DNA of 10,331 nucleotides from Actinomycetota bacterium (GCA_947503395.1 CANNDP010000029.1:1-10331), one strand, 5' to 3'; counted from the first letter of the stretch, positions 1-7,008 are shown. Numbers and translations: made by a program. The notes: generated by a model from the letters alone, not told the origin.

Positions 1-312
1 GAAGGAAAGCCTCTTCGCGTAGCTGCTGAGACTGGGTGGCAAAGAGCACGTCGAACAATCATCGTTGCAGATCTAGTTTCAATTATTTCAGCTGTGATTC
101 TTTATATCGTCTCGGTTGGAAGCGTTCGTGGTTTTGCATTTACTCTTGGGTTAACAACTCTTGTTGACTTGGTGGTTATCTTCTTATTCACCAAGCCGCT
201 TGTAACGCTACTTGCAAAGAATAAGTACTTCCAAGCTGGAGGTAGGTACTCCGGTGTTTCGCCACGCAGCATTGGAGTGGTAACCCCAACTCTAGAGAGC
301 AAGGGAGCGTAA
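1..312 (+). CDS. secD: Protein translocase subunit SecD, C-terminal fragment (5' end outside window)
   Basis: The frame is open from the first base to TAA at 310-312, giving the last 103 residues of SecD. SecD pairs with SecF in the membrane as an accessory to SecYEG and uses the proton gradient to help pull exported proteins across. The fragment opens with GKPLRVAAETGW and RARRT, a typical actinobacterial SecD stretch before the last membrane helices. Two hydrophobic segments follow, at about residues 19-39 and 45-71, the second containing FAFTLGLTTLVDLVV and FLFTKPLV, the conserved end of the RND-like membrane domain. A short polar tail of about 30 residues closes the protein. secF starts 3 bases after the stop, so the pair is co-transcribed. 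Identification is firm; the periplasmic part of SecD cannot be assessed. Confidence 0.95.
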   Translation, partial: EGKPLRVAAETGWQRARRTIIVADLVSIISAVILYIVSVGSVRGFAFTLGLTTLVDLVVIFLFTKPLVTLLAKNKYFQAGGRYSGVSPRSIGVVTPTLESKGA

Positions 313-315
313 ACC

Positions 316-1332
316 ATGAAATTAACTGGTCTGGGTGGAAGGCTCTATCGCGGCGAGACATCAATGAATGTCATCCGTGCACGAAAGAAATGGTATGCGG
401 TTAGCGCTTTATTTATTGCGCTCTCAGTTTTTGCACTAGGGGCTCAAGGATTGCGCTTTGGAATTGAATTCGAGGGCGGATCAGCCTTTGTTGTTTCAAC
501 CTCAACTGGAACCGTTGAGCAAGCAAGGGATGCCGTGGCTGCTGCTGGTTATAGCGATAATGCAATTATTCAAACCCTAGGCGAGGAAAAAATTCGTATT
601 CAAACTGGTGTTCTAGATGCTGCCCAGTCAAATGCAATTCAAGATGCTTTAGCAGCTGAATTTGGGGTATCTGTTGAGTCGATCGACACACAAAATGTAG
701 GCCCTTCATGGGGCGAGGAGATTTCTAAAAAGGCGCTACAGGGACTTATCGCATTCTTAATTTGTATCATGATTTATCTAGCTCTCACCTTCGAGCCAAA
801 GATGGCAGTGGCAGCTGTTGTGGCGCTGATTCACGATGTATTTATCACTGTTGGCCTCTATGCATTTATTGGCTTTGAGGTGACGCCGGCGACTGTGATT
901 GGCTTTTTAACAATTCTGGGTTACTCCCTATATGACACCGTTGTGGTCTTCGATAAAATTCGAGAAAACACAAAGGGCATTACTAGCACTGGAAAATCCA
1001 CCTACTCTGATGCAACAAATCTTGCGGTTAATCAGACCTTTGTTCGTTCTCTAAACACCTCACTGATTGCGCTCCTTCCAGTTGCAGCAATTCTCTTTGT
1101 CGGAGCAGGCCTTCTAGGCGCTGGAACTCTTAAAGATCTAGCGCTCGCTCTCTTTATTGGTCTAATTGCTGGAACTTATTCATCTATTTTCATTGCGCCT
1201 CCAGTGTTGGCGTCTCTTCGTGAGCGTGAGCCAGCAATGAAGGCGCTAAGTGTTCGTGTCGCTGCAAGGGGCGGAAGTACAGCAAGCCCACTACTTTCCA
1301 ATCGAAAAGGAAAGAAGAAGCGCAACAAATAG
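316..1332 (+). CDS. secF: Protein translocase subunit SecF
   Basis: SecF, 338 residues, is the membrane partner of SecD in Sec-dependent export. The first membrane helix lies near residues 26-44, followed by the conserved GIEFEGGS (49-56) at the start of the extracytoplasmic domain. GPSWGEEISKKAL (129-141) precedes the five C-terminal helices, which contain the family signatures LGYSLYDTVVVFDKIREN (201-218) and NTSLIALLPVAAI (247-259). The ATG at 316 is preferred because AGGGAG (302-307) sits 8 bases upstream and RLYRGETS just inside matches the usual SecF N-terminus; ATG 364 has no comparable site. The C-terminus ends in a lysine/arginine-rich tail, KGKKKRNK (331-338), on the cytoplasmic side. 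The gene is 3 bases from secD and 20 bases from rel. Confidence 0.96.
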   Translation: MKLTGLGGRLYRGETSMNVIRARKKWYAVSALFIALSVFALGAQGLRFGIEFEGGSAFVVSTSTGTVEQARDAVAAAGYSDNAIIQTLGEEKIRIQTGVLDAAQSNAIQDALAAEFGVSVESIDTQNVGPSWGEEISKKALQGLIAFLICIMIYLALTFEPKMAVAAVVALIHDVFITVGLYAFIGFEVTPATVIGFLTILGYSLYDTVVVFDKIRENTKGITSTGKSTYSDATNLAVNQTFVRSLNTSLIALLPVAAILFVGAGLLGAGTLKDLALALFIGLIAGTYSSIFIAPPVLASLREREPAMKALSVRVAARGGSTASPLLSNRKGKKKRNK

Positions 1333-1355
1333 GGGAGAAGTAACCTATCCCCATG
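1330..1355 (+). promoter_or_regulatory. Possible hairpin masking the rel ribosome-binding site
   Basis: The best Shine-Dalgarno-like run before rel is GGGGAG at 1332-1337, directly after the secF stop. Its GGGGA (1332-1336) is complementary to TCCCC (1348-1352), which touches the rel ATG. The stem would be 5 bp, nearly all GC, with an 11-base loop. The Shine-Dalgarno to ATG distance (15 bases) is long for direct use, so the fold may either bring the two together or block initiation. The complementarity is visible; the function is an inference. Confidence 0.4.
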
Positions 1356-3524
1356 AACGCCCTAATTACCCCGGTGGTTAATCGCCTCAGGGAGAGCCAA
1401 GAAGGTAGCGACACTTCGGTTGTTGAACGCGCCTTTGAAGTTGCAGAGCGAGCTCATAAAGGTCAGTTAAGAAAAAGCGGCGACCCATATATAACTCACC
1501 CGGTTGCAGTAGCTGAGATCCTTCTTGATTTTGGTCTTGATGCAAATAGCATCGCAGCAGCTCTACTTCATGACACAGTGGAGGATACGAGTTATTCTCA
1601 AGAATCACTTCGCAAAGATTTTGGTCCTGAGGTTGCCTCACTTGTTGATGGCGTAACAAAGCTAGATCGACTGACCTATGGTCCAACCGCGGAGGCTGAG
1701 ACAGTTCGCAAAATGGTCGTTGCTATGGCAAAAGATATTCGAGTTCTGGTTATTAAATTAGCTGACCGTCTTCATAACGCTAGGACCTGGCAATATGTTG
1801 AGCCAGAATCAGCAGAGCGAAAGGCAAGGGAGACTCTTGATATCTATGCTCCACTAGCCCATCGCTTGGGAATGAACGCAGTTAAGTGGGAGTTAGAAGA
1901 TCTCTCCTTTAAATATATTGAACCTAAGAAATTTGAAGAAATAGAACGTTTAGTCCAAGAGCGAAACCCCTCTCGGGCAAAGCTAACTAATGAGGTTATT
2001 GCCTTGGTGGAGCAAGACTTAGCATCGGAATCCATTGCTGCAAAGGTAACCGGGCGACATAAACACCTCTATAGCGTCTATCAAAAGATGGTTATCAGAG
2101 GACGAGAATTTAATGATATTTATGATTTAGTCGGAATAAGAGTGTTAGTTGATGATGTTCGAGATTGCTACGCTGTTCTTGGAGCGATTCATGCAAGATG
2201 GAGCCCGGTTCCTGGAAGATTTAAAGATTACATTGCAATGCCTAAGTTCAATCTCTATCAATCACTTCACACCACAGTAATTGGCCCCAATGGAAAAGCC
2301 GTTGAAATTCAGATCAGAACTCACGATATGCACTCAAGGGCTGAATATGGAATTGCGGCCCACTGGAAATACAAATTATCAGGCTCATCAAGATCATCGG
2401 ATTCACCAGATATGCTCTGGTTGAAGCAGCTTCATGAGTGGCAGCAGGAAACCTCTGATGTCACAGAGTTTCTCGATGCTCTCCGATTTGATCTTAGAAC
2501 TCCTGAAACGTTTGTCTTTACGCCAAAAGGAAGCGTTATCGCACTTCCATTGGGTGCAACAGCGGTGGACTTTGCCTACGCAGTTCATACCGATGTGGGA
2601 AATCGATGCATAGGAGCAAAAGTGAATGGCAAGTTGGTATCCCTCGAGATGCCACTAGTAAATGGAGATGTCGTTGAAGTCCTAACAAATAAAGCTGAAA
2701 CTGCATCGCCCAGTAGAGATTGGCTCAATTTTGTTAAGTCATCTAGAGCTCGCTCCAAGATAAAGGCGTGGTTTTCTAAGGAGCGACGTGAAGAGGCAAT
2801 CGATGCAGGAAAAGAATCAATTGCTAGGCAGATGCGAAAAGCAGGGCTACCGCTTCAAAAAATCCTTGGCGGACATAGTCTGCTCCAATTAGCTCATGAT
2901 CTAAATTATCCAGATATAGAGGCGCTATATGCTGCTGTTGGCGATGGTCACATCTCAGCAAATCATGTAATTGAAAGACTCGAATCATCGCTTGGTTTAG
3001 CCGAAACCTATGACAGCCCAATAGATGAGAATATTACTACTGCATCACCAAGTCGCATTAATAGAAGAAGCGCCTCTGGCATTATCGTTGAAGGCGTTGA
3101 TGATGTATTGGTGAAGCTAGCAAGATGCTGCACCCCGGTGCCAGGTGATTCCATAACTGGATTCATTACTCGCGGCAATGGCGTATCGGTTCATAGAAGT
3201 GATTGCGTAAATGTTGCGGATTTGAAATTTCATCAAGGCGATCGCATCACTGCTGTTAAATGGGATGAGGGAGCAAAATCTGTTTTCTTAGTTAATATTC
3301 AGATTGAAGCCCTAGATCGCGCAAGGTTGCTCTCTGACATTACCCGCGCTCTATCTGACCAGGAGATCAATATCGTTCATGCGGCCGTGAATACCACTAA
3401 AGATCAAGTAGCTTTCTCACGCTTTACTTTTGAGATGGCAGATGCTTCACATCTAGAGGCAGTCCTGGCTTCAGTAAAGAAAATTGAAGGTGTATACGAT
3501 GTTTATCGAATTACCAACAATTAA
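1353..3524 (+). CDS. rel: Bifunctional (p)ppGpp synthetase/hydrolase Rel (RelA/SpoT family)
   Basis: Long RelA/SpoT homologue, 723 residues, that makes and degrades (p)ppGpp in response to uncharged tRNA on the ribosome. The N-terminal HD hydrolase is intact: H49 in THP, HD at 73-74 in HDTVEDT, and D138 in LADRLHN. The synthetase follows, with RHKHLYSVYQK (235-245), DIYDLVGIRVLV (255-266), RFKD (289-292) before YIAMPKFNLYQSLHTTV, and EIQIRT (318-323). RFKD is the RxKD version seen in bifunctional Rel enzymes rather than the acidic ExDD of synthetase-only RelA. TGS begins near 383 (TPETFVFTPKGSVIALP), the zinc-finger-like domain has C592, C593, H614 and C618, and an ACT domain fills about 645-720. 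All domains are present although the protein is somewhat short for actinobacteria. It follows secF by 20 bases without an apt gene, and its stop overlaps that of the convergent DUF349 gene. Confidence 0.97.
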   Translation: MNALITPVVNRLRESQEGSDTSVVERAFEVAERAHKGQLRKSGDPYITHPVAVAEILLDFGLDANSIAAALLHDTVEDTSYSQESLRKDFGPEVASLVDGVTKLDRLTYGPTAEAETVRKMVVAMAKDIRVLVIKLADRLHNARTWQYVEPESAERKARETLDIYAPLAHRLGMNAVKWELEDLSFKYIEPKKFEEIERLVQERNPSRAKLTNEVIALVEQDLASESIAAKVTGRHKHLYSVYQKMVIRGREFNDIYDLVGIRVLVDDVRDCYAVLGAIHARWSPVPGRFKDYIAMPKFNLYQSLHTTVIGPNGKAVEIQIRTHDMHSRAEYGIAAHWKYKLSGSSRSSDSPDMLWLKQLHEWQQETSDVTEFLDALRFDLRTPETFVFTPKGSVIALPLGATAVDFAYAVHTDVGNRCIGAKVNGKLVSLEMPLVNGDVVEVLTNKAETASPSRDWLNFVKSSRARSKIKAWFSKERREEAIDAGKESIARQMRKAGLPLQKILGGHSLLQLAHDLNYPDIEALYAAVGDGHISANHVIERLESSLGLAETYDSPIDENITTASPSRINRRSASGIIVEGVDDVLVKLARCCTPVPGDSITGFITRGNGVSVHRSDCVNVADLKFHQGDRITAVKWDEGAKSVFLVNIQIEALDRARLLSDITRALSDQEINIVHAAVNTTKDQVAFSRFTFEMADASHLEAVLASVKKIEGVYDVYRITNN

Positions 3525-4825
3525 GATTGAAAGTCAGCCAGACCTTTTTGAGCCTCGCTAAGCCACATACGTCTGGCAGCGGCAGCCTCAAGTAAATCAG
3601 CGGCTTTCTTAGAATCTCCATTAGCTTGAGCTTTAGCAGCTTTGGCTTCATATTCGGCGACCGCATTCGTTAATTGAGTAACGACATCGTTCGCTCTTGC
3701 AATTGCGGTTGGGTCGCTGCGACGCCACTGCTCTTGCTCTGCCTCTTTAATTGTCATCTCCACGCTATCAACACGTTTATCCAAAACGGATCGCTTCTTT
3801 CGATCGATCATGCCGATTTTGGAGAGCTTTTGGCGAAGATCGCGGAATTTGCGTCTAACATCATCAAGATTAGTTATTGGAAGAAGTGCTTCCATTTCAG
3901 CAACAATTGCCTCGCGCTTCTCAAGATTTGCAGCCATTGATTCGCCGCGCTTTTCTAGATCAGCGTTCTTTGTCGTGAAGAAAGTGTCTTGGGCAGCTTT
4001 AAATCTGGTCCAGAGCTTGTCATCATCACTCTTTTTTCCTCGACCGCTTGCCTTCCATTGATCCATAAGAGTTTTATAGCGTCTGGCAGTTGCTACCCAA
4101 TCAGTAGATGTAGCAAGTGATTCAGCTTCAACAACAATCTTTTCTTTAGCGTCCTTAACTTGGCCCTGTTGAGCGCTAAGACCTGCAAAATGAACTCTGC
4201 GACGCTTATCAAACTTATTGCGCGCAGATGAGAAGCGCTTCCATAACTCTGAATCCGTCTTTTTATCAAGGCGAGGAGCCTTCTTCCAATCATCTAGTAG
4301 GACTTTAAGGCGCTCGCCAGTAACTTTCCAACTGGTCGAATCAATTAAACCTTCAGCTTCGATAACAAGAGCTTCTTTTGCGGCGATGGTTGCTGCGCGT
4401 TTTTCAGCTTTTGCCTCTGCCTCTGCTGCCTTTTTCGCCTCGTAGGCTGGACGGTGTTCATCAATTAGCGGTGGAATCTGCTCAAGTGAGCTTCTTAGCG
4501 CTTCAAGGTTTCCAACGCCATTTAGATGTTCAATTTGATTTCTTAACTTCTTAACCGCTTCATTAGCATCTTGAGGAACCATAGCGCCGCTGATGATTCT
4601 TGCGGCAAGTAGAGCAACTTCTGATGCGACAAGTTCAAATTTACGGACGAAGTAGGCAAGTGCCTCTTCAGCAGATTTTCCAGGGTATGAACCGACAACT
4701 TTTTCGCCATCGTTGGTTCGAACATAAACCATTCCATTTTCATCGACGCGACCAAATTTTGAAGGATCACCGATTAGCGCTGCAGCAGCTGAGTTAGGTA
4801 GAACTTGATTATCTACAGTATCCAT
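3521..4825 (-). CDS. DUF349 repeat protein, function unknown
   Basis: Helical, highly charged soluble protein of 434 residues on the minus strand, ATG at 4825-4823. The N-terminus, with FGRVDENGMVYVRT (24-37) and GSYPGKSAEEALAYFVRKFE (45-64), is the usual start of actinobacterial DUF349 proteins. A lysine/alanine/glutamate-rich helix (about 126-160) leads into two clear DUF349 repeats: W166 to F213, with LKVLLDDWKK and LWKRFSSARNKFDKRRR, and W243 to about 290, with YKTLMDQWKAS and LWTRFKAAQDTFF. A weaker third copy spans about 305-355, and the C-terminus (about 370-430) is predicted coiled coil. No signal peptide, membrane helix or catalytic motif is seen. AGGA four bases before ATG serves as ribosome-binding site. 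The gene commonly sits beside rel and the MBL-hisS pair in actinobacteria, but its role is not known to me. Confidence 0.93.
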   Translation of the reverse strand: MDTVDNQVLPNSAAAALIGDPSKFGRVDENGMVYVRTNDGEKVVGSYPGKSAEEALAYFVRKFELVASEVALLAARIISGAMVPQDANEAVKKLRNQIEHLNGVGNLEALRSSLEQIPPLIDEHRPAYEAKKAAEAEAKAEKRAATIAAKEALVIEAEGLIDSTSWKVTGERLKVLLDDWKKAPRLDKKTDSELWKRFSSARNKFDKRRRVHFAGLSAQQGQVKDAKEKIVVEAESLATSTDWVATARRYKTLMDQWKASGRGKKSDDDKLWTRFKAAQDTFFTTKNADLEKRGESMAANLEKREAIVAEMEALLPITNLDDVRRKFRDLRQKLSKIGMIDRKKRSVLDKRVDSVEMTIKEAEQEQWRRSDPTAIARANDVVTQLTNAVAEYEAKAAKAQANGDSKKAADLLEAAAARRMWLSEAQKGLADFQS

Positions 4826-4851
4826 TAGGTCCTACTTTCTCGAACGTTGCG

Positions 4852-4875
4852 CGCCTGGAGTTTTTCACTCTGGCG
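4852..4875 (-). promoter_or_regulatory. Hairpin in the DUF349 5' leader
   Basis: On the minus strand this reads as two stacked stems: outer CGCC/GGCG (4852-4855 with 4872-4875) and inner GAGT/ACTC (4858-4861 with 4867-4870), separated by a small internal loop and closed by a 5-base GAAAA loop. It lies between the predicted DUF349 transcription start (near 4898) and its ATG at 4825, so it would be part of an untranslated leader of roughly 70 bases. No U-tract follows, so it is not a simple terminator. The stem is visible; its role is not known. Confidence 0.4.
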
Positions 4876-4885
4876 TTATGGGTTC

Positions 4886-4909
4886 AGCGGTTGGTAAGGG
4901 CCAAACGCT
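4886..4909. repeat. Imperfect inverted repeat in the divergent intergenic region
   Basis: AGCG (4886-4889) and TTGG (4891-4894) pair with CCAA (4901-4904) and CGCT (4906-4909), with one G/A mismatch between the two blocks and a 6-base loop. It overlaps the -10 and likely start point of the DUF349 promoter, so it could be a DNA operator or an RNA hairpin at the 5' end of that transcript. Confidence 0.4.
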
Positions 4910-4933
4910 ACCGCCCTAGGGCGAATCTGTAAA
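4905..4933 (-). promoter_or_regulatory. Sigma-70-type promoter for the DUF349 gene
   Basis: Read on the minus strand, TTTACA (4933-4928) and TAGCGT (4910-4905) are separated by exactly 17 bases. This matches the TTGACA / TANNNT pattern used by the main actinobacterial sigma factor. The transcript would start near 4898, giving a leader of about 70 bases before the ATG at 4825. It is the clearest promoter in the window. The spacer contains a 12-bp palindrome. Sequence match only. Confidence 0.55.
4912..4923. promoter_or_regulatory. Perfect 12-bp palindrome (CGCCCTAGGGCG), candidate operator
   Basis: CGCCCTAGGGCG is self-complementary over all 12 bases and lies wholly inside the 17-bp spacer between the -35 and -10 of the DUF349 promoter. 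A dimeric repressor bound there would block RNA polymerase, and it might also act on the divergent MBL-hisS operon. With only a 0- to 2-base loop it is poor as an RNA hairpin, so a DNA-binding site is the more natural reading. The cognate protein is not known. Confidence 0.4.
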
Positions 4934-4963
4934 AAAGTCGCTCACGTAGGGCTCTTTTGAGCG
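4931..4963 (-). terminator. Weak terminator-like stem and T-run on the minus strand
   Basis: On the minus strand CGCTC (4963-4959) pairs with GAGCG (4943-4939), followed after two bases by TTTTTT (4936-4931). An alternative inner stem GCTC/GAGC with a 4-base loop covers 4962-4951. The outer stem is only 5 bp with a 15-base loop, so efficiency would be low. Its placement just upstream of the DUF349 promoter would let it stop antisense transcripts from the MBL gene. The T-run also forms part of the promoter -35 region, so the resemblance may be coincidental. Confidence 0.25.
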
Positions 4964-4967
4964 GAAG

Positions 4968-4998
4968 TGGGCGCCGGGGTTGGAAGAATGCCCAGGTG
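4968..4998 (+). promoter_or_regulatory. Ribosome-binding site and small stem fixing the MBL-hydrolase start
   Basis: GGAAG (4982-4986) lies 9 bases before GTG 4996, the first start codon with a plausible Shine-Dalgarno site at a usual distance for this gene. TGGGC (4968-4972) and GCCCA (4990-4994) flank the site and could form a 5-bp stem that holds GGAAG in its loop and ends one base before the GTG. This could tune translation; no regulator is evident. Confidence 0.4.
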
Positions 4999-5703
4999 AG
5001 CCTCTTAGTGGATCGAGTAGTTGCGCCTTACTACGCTACAAATTGTTGGATCATAGCTCCAGCAAAAAATTCACACTGCGTCGTTATTGATCCCGGAATT
5101 GCCATTCCGAATCTTATGAAAGAAATAAAAGCAAAGCTTGAGGAACATAATCTCGTTGTGGGAGCAATTTTTATAACCCATGGCCATCTTGATCACACAT
5201 TTTCTCTCTACTCTCTTGCTAAAGACTTTATTGAAAGTGATACCTATATTCATAACGCTGATAGGGACCTACTAAGTAATCCAGAACGCGCAATGGGACC
5301 GCAATCCCAAGCACTCTTGAGCGAACTTGGAAAGCTTTCGGGGGAGGAAATTAATTTTCAAGAACCAGAGCGAACCTGGTCAATAGATTCTGATAGTGAG
5401 TCAAAACTTGGGGGAATGAATTTCTCCTTTAGACATGCGCCAGGACATACCCCAGGTTCTACTCTGGCCATAGTCGATGATGAGCTATTAATCAGTGGAG
5501 ATGTGCTCTTTAAAGGAGGAATTGGCAGAACAGATCTGCCACGTGGCTCAATGAGCGACATGGAGATAACTCTTCGTGAGAAAATAGCGACCTTGCCACC
5601 TCATCTTCGAGTTCTTACTGGACATGGCGATGAGAGCAGGATGGAAGAGGAATTGAAGAGCAATCAATACCTAATAGCGGCAACTCAAGGGAGATTGGCA
5701 TGA
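4996..5703 (+). CDS. MBL-fold metallo-hydrolase, glyoxalase II-like
   Basis: Cytosolic metallo-beta-lactamase-fold hydrolase of 235 residues. The di-metal site is complete: H62, H64, D66 and H67 in THGHLDH, H151 in GHTPGST, D169 in SGDVLF, and H210 in LTGHGDES. FKGGIGRTDLP (172-182) and the short C-terminal part are typical of the hydroxyacylglutathione-hydrolase-like branch that accompanies hisS in actinobacteria. The true substrate is not known; actinobacteria generally lack glutathione, so a mycothiol or other thioester is a guess. I chose GTG 4996 because of GGAAG at 4982-4986 and because the protein then starts shortly before the conserved ATNCW (14-18). The frame stays open upstream to a TTG at 4957, but that adds a non-conserved stretch inside the structured intergenic DNA; GTG 5008 is another option. 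The stop overlaps the hisS start as ATGA, implying translational coupling. Confidence 0.9.
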   Translation: MSLLVDRVVAPYYATNCWIIAPAKNSHCVVIDPGIAIPNLMKEIKAKLEEHNLVVGAIFITHGHLDHTFSLYSLAKDFIESDTYIHNADRDLLSNPERAMGPQSQALLSELGKLSGEEINFQEPERTWSIDSDSESKLGGMNFSFRHAPGHTPGSTLAIVDDELLISGDVLFKGGIGRTDLPRGSMSDMEITLREKIATLPPHLRVLTGHGDESRMEEELKSNQYLIAATQGRLA

Positions 5704-6980
5704 GTCAAAAGTTTGCAGCCCCTAAGGGCGTCTCTGAGTATCTGCCGCCAAAATCAAATGTTTTTGATCGGATTATTCAAACGCTGAAAGTTCCAGCACT
5801 TGCTGCCGGATATGAATTAATTGAGCTGCCAATATTTGAAGATACCGAGTTATTTACTCGAGGAGTTGGCGCTTCAACAGATGTGGTTACAAAAGAGATG
5901 TATACCTTTGAAGATCGTGGCGGACGCTCACTAACTCTTCGCCCTGAGGGAACTGCGGGAGTAATAAGAGCTGTGATTGAACATGGATTAGATCGTGGCA
6001 GCCTGCCAGTCAAACTCTTTTATCAAGGGCCCTTTTTTAGAGCTGAGAGACCTCAAGCTGGTCGCTATCGCCAGTTTTATCAATTTGGAATCGAGGCTAT
6101 CGGTAGCAATGATCCATATCTTGATGCAGAGGTAATCTCGATTGCCTATCAAGGTTATAGAAAACTTGGACTTAAAGATTTTGAACTCCAGATAACTTCA
6201 CTTGGCGATAGTGAGAGTAGGGCGGCACATAGAAAAGATCTAGATGCTTTTATCGCTGGGTTAAATCTTGATGAAGAAACGCGCACAAGAGCTCTTAAGA
6301 ATCCGCTGCGCCTCTTTGATGATAAACGTGAAGAAATTAGTTCATCCATGAGTAAAGCTCCACTGCTTCTAGATTATTTAAATAGCGAAAGTAGAGAGAA
6401 CTTCGAAGCGGTTAAATCTGCTCTTGATTCTTTGGAAATTAGTTATGTAGTAAATCCAAGAATGGTTAGGGGCCTTGATTACTACACCGGCACAACCTTT
6501 GAGTTTGTTCACAATGGACTTGGCGCGCAATCTGGTATTGGCGGCGGCGGGCGCTATGACGGTCTTATGGAGCTTCTCGGGGGATCTAAGCTTTCAGGAA
6601 TTGGTTTTGGATTAGGAATTGATCGAATCCTTCTGGCCCTTGAAGCAGAGGCACAGAGTGGACAACTGCTCCCTGGAGAATTGAAATATATCGACCTCTA
6701 TGTGATTGCTCTAGGTGATGAGGCTCGCTCAAAGTGCTTTACTCTCGTTGATTCACTTAGAAAAGAGGGCTTTGTTGTAGAGCAGAACTTTGGAGATCGC
6801 TCTCTAAAGGGTGCGATGAAAGCGGCTGATAAATCTGGAGCGCGCTTTGCAATAGTTCTTGGCGATAGTGAATTGCAATCAGGGTCAGTTGAGCTAAAAC
6901 AGATGAGCAATGGAGAGCAGACTTCGGTTAGGCTTACCTCTCTTGCTAAGACATTGGCCGAGAAGTCATCTGGGCTTTAA
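5700..6980 (+). CDS. hisS: Histidine--tRNA ligase (HisRS)
   Basis: Class IIa synthetase, 426 residues, that charges tRNA-His. It opens with FAAPKGVSEYLP, contains TLRPEGTAGVIRA (79-91), motif 2 as FRAERPQAGRYRQFYQFG (113-130), the histidine-binding signature RGLDYYTGTTFEF (257-269), GGGGRYDGL (281-289), and motif 3 GIGFGLGIDRILLALE (300-315). Residues from about 330 form the C-terminal anticodon-binding domain (IDLYVIALGD to the end). Length and order are normal for bacterial HisRS. The ATG overlaps the upstream hydrolase stop by four bases, with AGGGAG (5688-5693) as its ribosome-binding site. aspS follows after 25 bases, the usual hisS-aspS pairing. Nothing is missing or broken. Confidence 0.98.
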   Translation: MSQKFAAPKGVSEYLPPKSNVFDRIIQTLKVPALAAGYELIELPIFEDTELFTRGVGASTDVVTKEMYTFEDRGGRSLTLRPEGTAGVIRAVIEHGLDRGSLPVKLFYQGPFFRAERPQAGRYRQFYQFGIEAIGSNDPYLDAEVISIAYQGYRKLGLKDFELQITSLGDSESRAAHRKDLDAFIAGLNLDEETRTRALKNPLRLFDDKREEISSSMSKAPLLLDYLNSESRENFEAVKSALDSLEISYVVNPRMVRGLDYYTGTTFEFVHNGLGAQSGIGGGGRYDGLMELLGGSKLSGIGFGLGIDRILLALEAEAQSGQLLPGELKYIDLYVIALGDEARSKCFTLVDSLRKEGFVVEQNFGDRSLKGAMKAADKSGARFAIVLGDSELQSGSVELKQMSNGEQTSVRLTSLAKTLAEKSSGL

Positions 6981-6993
6981 CAGGAATAGAGAG

Positions 6994-7008
6994 TAGGTTT
7001 TTTAATTG
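6994..7008 (+). promoter_or_regulatory. TAGGTT-N6-TTG: -10-like element or weak ribosome-binding site at aspS
   Basis: TAGGTT (6994-6999) ends exactly six bases before the TTG start of aspS. This fits a TANNNT -10 element for a leaderless transcript, common in actinobacteria. The same bases offer AGG (6995-6997) eight bases before TTG, a minimal Shine-Dalgarno site. No convincing -35 is seen 16-18 bases upstream. The two readings cannot be separated from sequence, and a TTG start is unfavourable for leaderless translation. Confidence 0.35.

Noticed and set aside
364..366. ATG 364 as an alternative secF start
   Set aside because: It lacks a good Shine-Dalgarno site, whereas ATG 316 has AGGGAG eight bases upstream and keeps the conserved RLYRGE segment.
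1387..1686. Minus-strand open frame of 99 codons inside rel
   Set aside because: It lies wholly opposite a strongly conserved part of the Rel HD domain, its translation resembles no family, and no ribosome-binding site is evident. It is an antisense shadow.
3530..3549. Rho-independent terminator for rel just inside the DUF349 gene
   Set aside because: The plus-strand stem has an A/C mismatch with only three contiguous strong pairs and three further T residues, and the bases are constrained by DUF349 coding.
4093..4797. Several overlapping open frames in other frames across the DUF349 gene
   Set aside because: The DUF349 frame is long, conserved in pattern and has a ribosome-binding site and promoter; the others have no family resemblance.
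4838..4852. LexA/SOS-box-like CGAACGTT
   Set aside because: Only half of the actinobacterial box is present with no matching second half at the right distance, and none of the flanking genes is an SOS gene.
4880..4935. T-box-like leader for hisS
   Set aside because: CTACCGCCCTAGGG only loosely resembles the conserved T-box element, no specifier hairpin or antiterminator/terminator pair could be drawn, and the bases are better explained by the minus-strand promoter and palindrome.
4965..5000. Small SRP RNA or tRNA-like gene suggested by GGAAG in a GC-rich loop
   Set aside because: The paired arms and conserved loop bases of SRP RNA are absent, and no tRNA cloverleaf or TTCRA arm can be built; GGAAG is explained as a ribosome-binding site.
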